Assembly: GCA_013360585.1 (NCBI GenBank) | Contig: JABWBH010000030.1 | Span: forward strand, 1-52,681 | Length of the DNA stretch: 52,681 bases | Direction of reading: 5' to 3' | Source: Phycisphaerae bacterium | GTDB lineage: Bacteria > Planctomycetota > Phycisphaerae > UBA1845 | Shown: positions 51,472 to 52,681 of the stretch, one piece after another | How positions within the stretch are numbered: position 1 is the stretch's first letter | Layout of the letters: every line of letters starts with the position of its first letter | The notes under the pieces: generated by a model | What the model was told of the DNA's origin: nothing | Seen by the model: only the letters and a program-made list of their open reading frames with translations | Database searches by the model: none | Position numbers and translations under genes: made by a program

Positions 51472-52680
51472 TCATTCCCGACGAAGCGCCGCGACGATTT
51501 CACTTCGAGTCACCTGGCGTGTAACCAGTGTGCAGGTGATCCACGTCACCAGTCCGATCGCCGCGGCGACGCCCGCCGCACTCCACAGCCGCACAGACGG
51601 AGGGTCGTCCAGCAGGCGCGGCAGGACGGCCGCCGTCGCCGCCGCCAGTCCGATCAAAAGCCCCTGCATCGCCAGCGCCACATGTTCAATCACCATCAAC
51701 CGTCTCAGCATCGAAGGCTCATACCCGACGGCTCTCATCAGCGCCAGCTCGGACCGACGTTCAAGGATGTTCCGCGCCGTTCCGACCGCCAGCCCGAGCG
51801 TCCCGAGGATCAGCCCGAACCCGCCAACCGCTTGAAACGTCGAGAGATACGTGTTCTGCACTTCAAGAAACGCCTTCAGGCGCGCCTGCACGGGTTCAGC
51901 GTCGAACGAGAAGCGGCGCAGATCTCCTTCCAGCACGGTCCTCAGCTCCGACGCGATTTCTCTCGGCGCATCGATGAGGAAAAAAGCGTGGCCTGCCGAG
52001 GTCGGGAAAAGGCGTCGGAACGCGGCGTCGCTGATCATCAGTTCGCTTTGCAGCGCGCTGCCCTTCAGCAGCGCGACGAACCGCAGTTTTGTCGGGCGCC
52101 CCGCCTCGTCTTCAATGACGATCTCACGTCCCAGCCCGGAATGAAGCTGCCACCGCACCGCGTTCTCGTCACCGATGACCGGAACGACTCCGTCATCGAG
52201 CGGCTTGCTCAACAAAGACCACAACGCCTCAGGAGACGCATCGGGCGCTTCGTTCGCCCGGATGGTGAAGGCGCCGCGCTGCATGAAGCGCTCATCCACG
52301 CCGAGGATGCGCGGGCGTGTCGGGACATAAAGACTCGTGCAGCTTGTCTCATCCCCCGAGAGGAGGCGGAAGGGGAAAACCTGCGCCCCGTCGAGCAGCT
52401 TGCGGGTCGGCAGCGACAGGCCGAGCGACTCCCAGCCAGCCGGCGTCGCCAGATCATGCAGCAGAGGCGTCTCGCACTCCGCAACCAGTTCGAAGCCTCC
52501 GGCCGCCCCCGTCACCTCGTCGCGATCGTCCGGCGCCTGACGGAAGGCCTGAATTGAGACGACGAGAAACGTCGCCGAGGCGATCAGCGCGACGGTCGTC
52601 ATGCTGCGCCCCGGGTGTCGCGCCGCGTTCCGCGCCGCAAGCGCGAACGTCACGCCCGGGGCTGCCCGCGCGCCCAGCCG
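51472..52680 (-). CDS. FtsX-family ABC permease, C-terminal part (5' end outside window)
   Basis: The frame is open to the window edge, so the GTG at 52653 need not be the start. About 403 residues are seen. NAARHPGRSMTTVALIASATFLVV (first helix) marks the start of the second half of two-part FtsX permeases. A periplasmic MacB-like domain lies at about 40-260 (LVAECETPLLHDL, FRLLSGDETSC), and three membrane helices at about 280-390 carry ERRSELALMRAVGY, the family's coupling-loop motif. The matching ATPase and the N-terminal half must lie beyond the edge. Likely a lipoprotein or macrolide-type transport system. Confidence 0.88.
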   Translation of the reverse strand, partial: RLGARAAPGVTFALAARNAARHPGRSMTTVALIASATFLVVSIQAFRQAPDDRDEVTGAAGGFELVAECETPLLHDLATPAGWESLGLSLPTRKLLDGAQVFPFRLLSGDETSCTSLYVPTRPRILGVDERFMQRGAFTIRANEAPDASPEALWSLLSKPLDDGVVPVIGDENAVRWQLHSGLGREIVIEDEAGRPTKLRFVALLKGSALQSELMISDAAFRRLFPTSAGHAFFLIDAPREIASELRTVLEGDLRRFSFDAEPVQARLKAFLEVQNTYLSTFQAVGGFGLILGTLGLAVGTARNILERRSELALMRAVGYEPSMLRRLMVIEHVALAMQGLLIGLAAATAAVLPRLLDDPPSVRLWSAAGVAAAIGLVTWITCTLVTRQVTRSEIVAALRRE

Positions 52681-52681
52681 C

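Noticed and set aside
51334-52557. Plus-strand open frame of 407 codons starting just after the promoter at 51300
   Set aside because: It lies opposite the FtsX-type permease, has no ribosome site and no domain. It would also need to read through the hairpin and T6 at 51346-51408.

Overview
The window is GC-rich throughout, with GC-rich third codon positions, many GTG and TTG starts and many predicted lipoproteins. The gene content points to a Gram-negative-type member of the Planctomycetota (a phycisphaera-like lineage is my guess; the class cannot be fixed from this piece). Supporting features are lpxD and a TolC-family outer-membrane protein, an ECF sigma factor directly followed by a TPR-bearing serine/threonine kinase, a second such kinase, a DUF1559-like H-Xn-DG protein, HEAT and PQQ-propeller secreted proteins, Rex, and a flagellin with a FlgM-like anti-sigma factor. 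I saw no tRNA, rRNA, CRISPR array, phage or complete insertion sequence.

Layout. 1-7.2 kb: a NUDT22-like Nudix hydrolase whose 5' end lies outside the window, a repeat-bearing lipoprotein, a transglutaminase-like membrane protein, an alpha/beta hydrolase, lpxD, and a YcxB-like membrane gene whose upstream half is broken by two in-frame stops. 7.2-12.2 kb: a Rieske oxygenase, a TolC-family exporter, a GT2 glycosyltransferase with a small membrane partner, and a lipoprotein. 12.2-16 kb: an ECF sigma/kinase operon. 16.1-20.7 kb: a dacB-fdhF/ydeP-mgtC run. 20.8-26.1 kb: abgT with an overlapping secreted partner, then a second TPR kinase carrying a palindromic in-frame insert. 26-33.2 kb, all minus strand: a HEAT-repeat lipoprotein, an S41 peptidase, queG and wecB. 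33.4-40.8 kb, all plus strand: an MFS transporter, rex, a PhzF-like gene, a PQQ propeller, a YceI-like protein, a lipoprotein esterase and a small lipoprotein. 40.9-44.5 kb: def-fmt diverging from a TPR gene, then rpsT. 44.6-52.7 kb: small secreted proteins and lipoproteins, minimal flagellin plus FlgM-like, an OppD-like ATPase with a pilin-like partner, and the C-terminal part of an FtsX-type permease running out of the window.

Regulation can be read in several places. Sigma-70-like promoters (TTGAC-type -35, TAGTAT/TACGAT-type -10) lie before tolC, dacB, def and the TPR gene. The def and TPR promoters appear to share one -10 region. rex, and probably the second kinase, have a -10 hexamer ending only 8 nt before the ATG with no Shine-Dalgarno, which suggests leaderless mRNAs. 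rpsT has a nested stem-loop leader. A short orphan transcription unit (promoter, strong hairpin, T6) lies at about 51.3-51.4 kb.

The best candidates for something undescribed are that orphan small RNA, the rpsT leader, the shared-promoter arrangement at def, the palindromic insert in the kinase gene and the broken YcxB-like locus. All calls are by eye, without database searches or folding programs.
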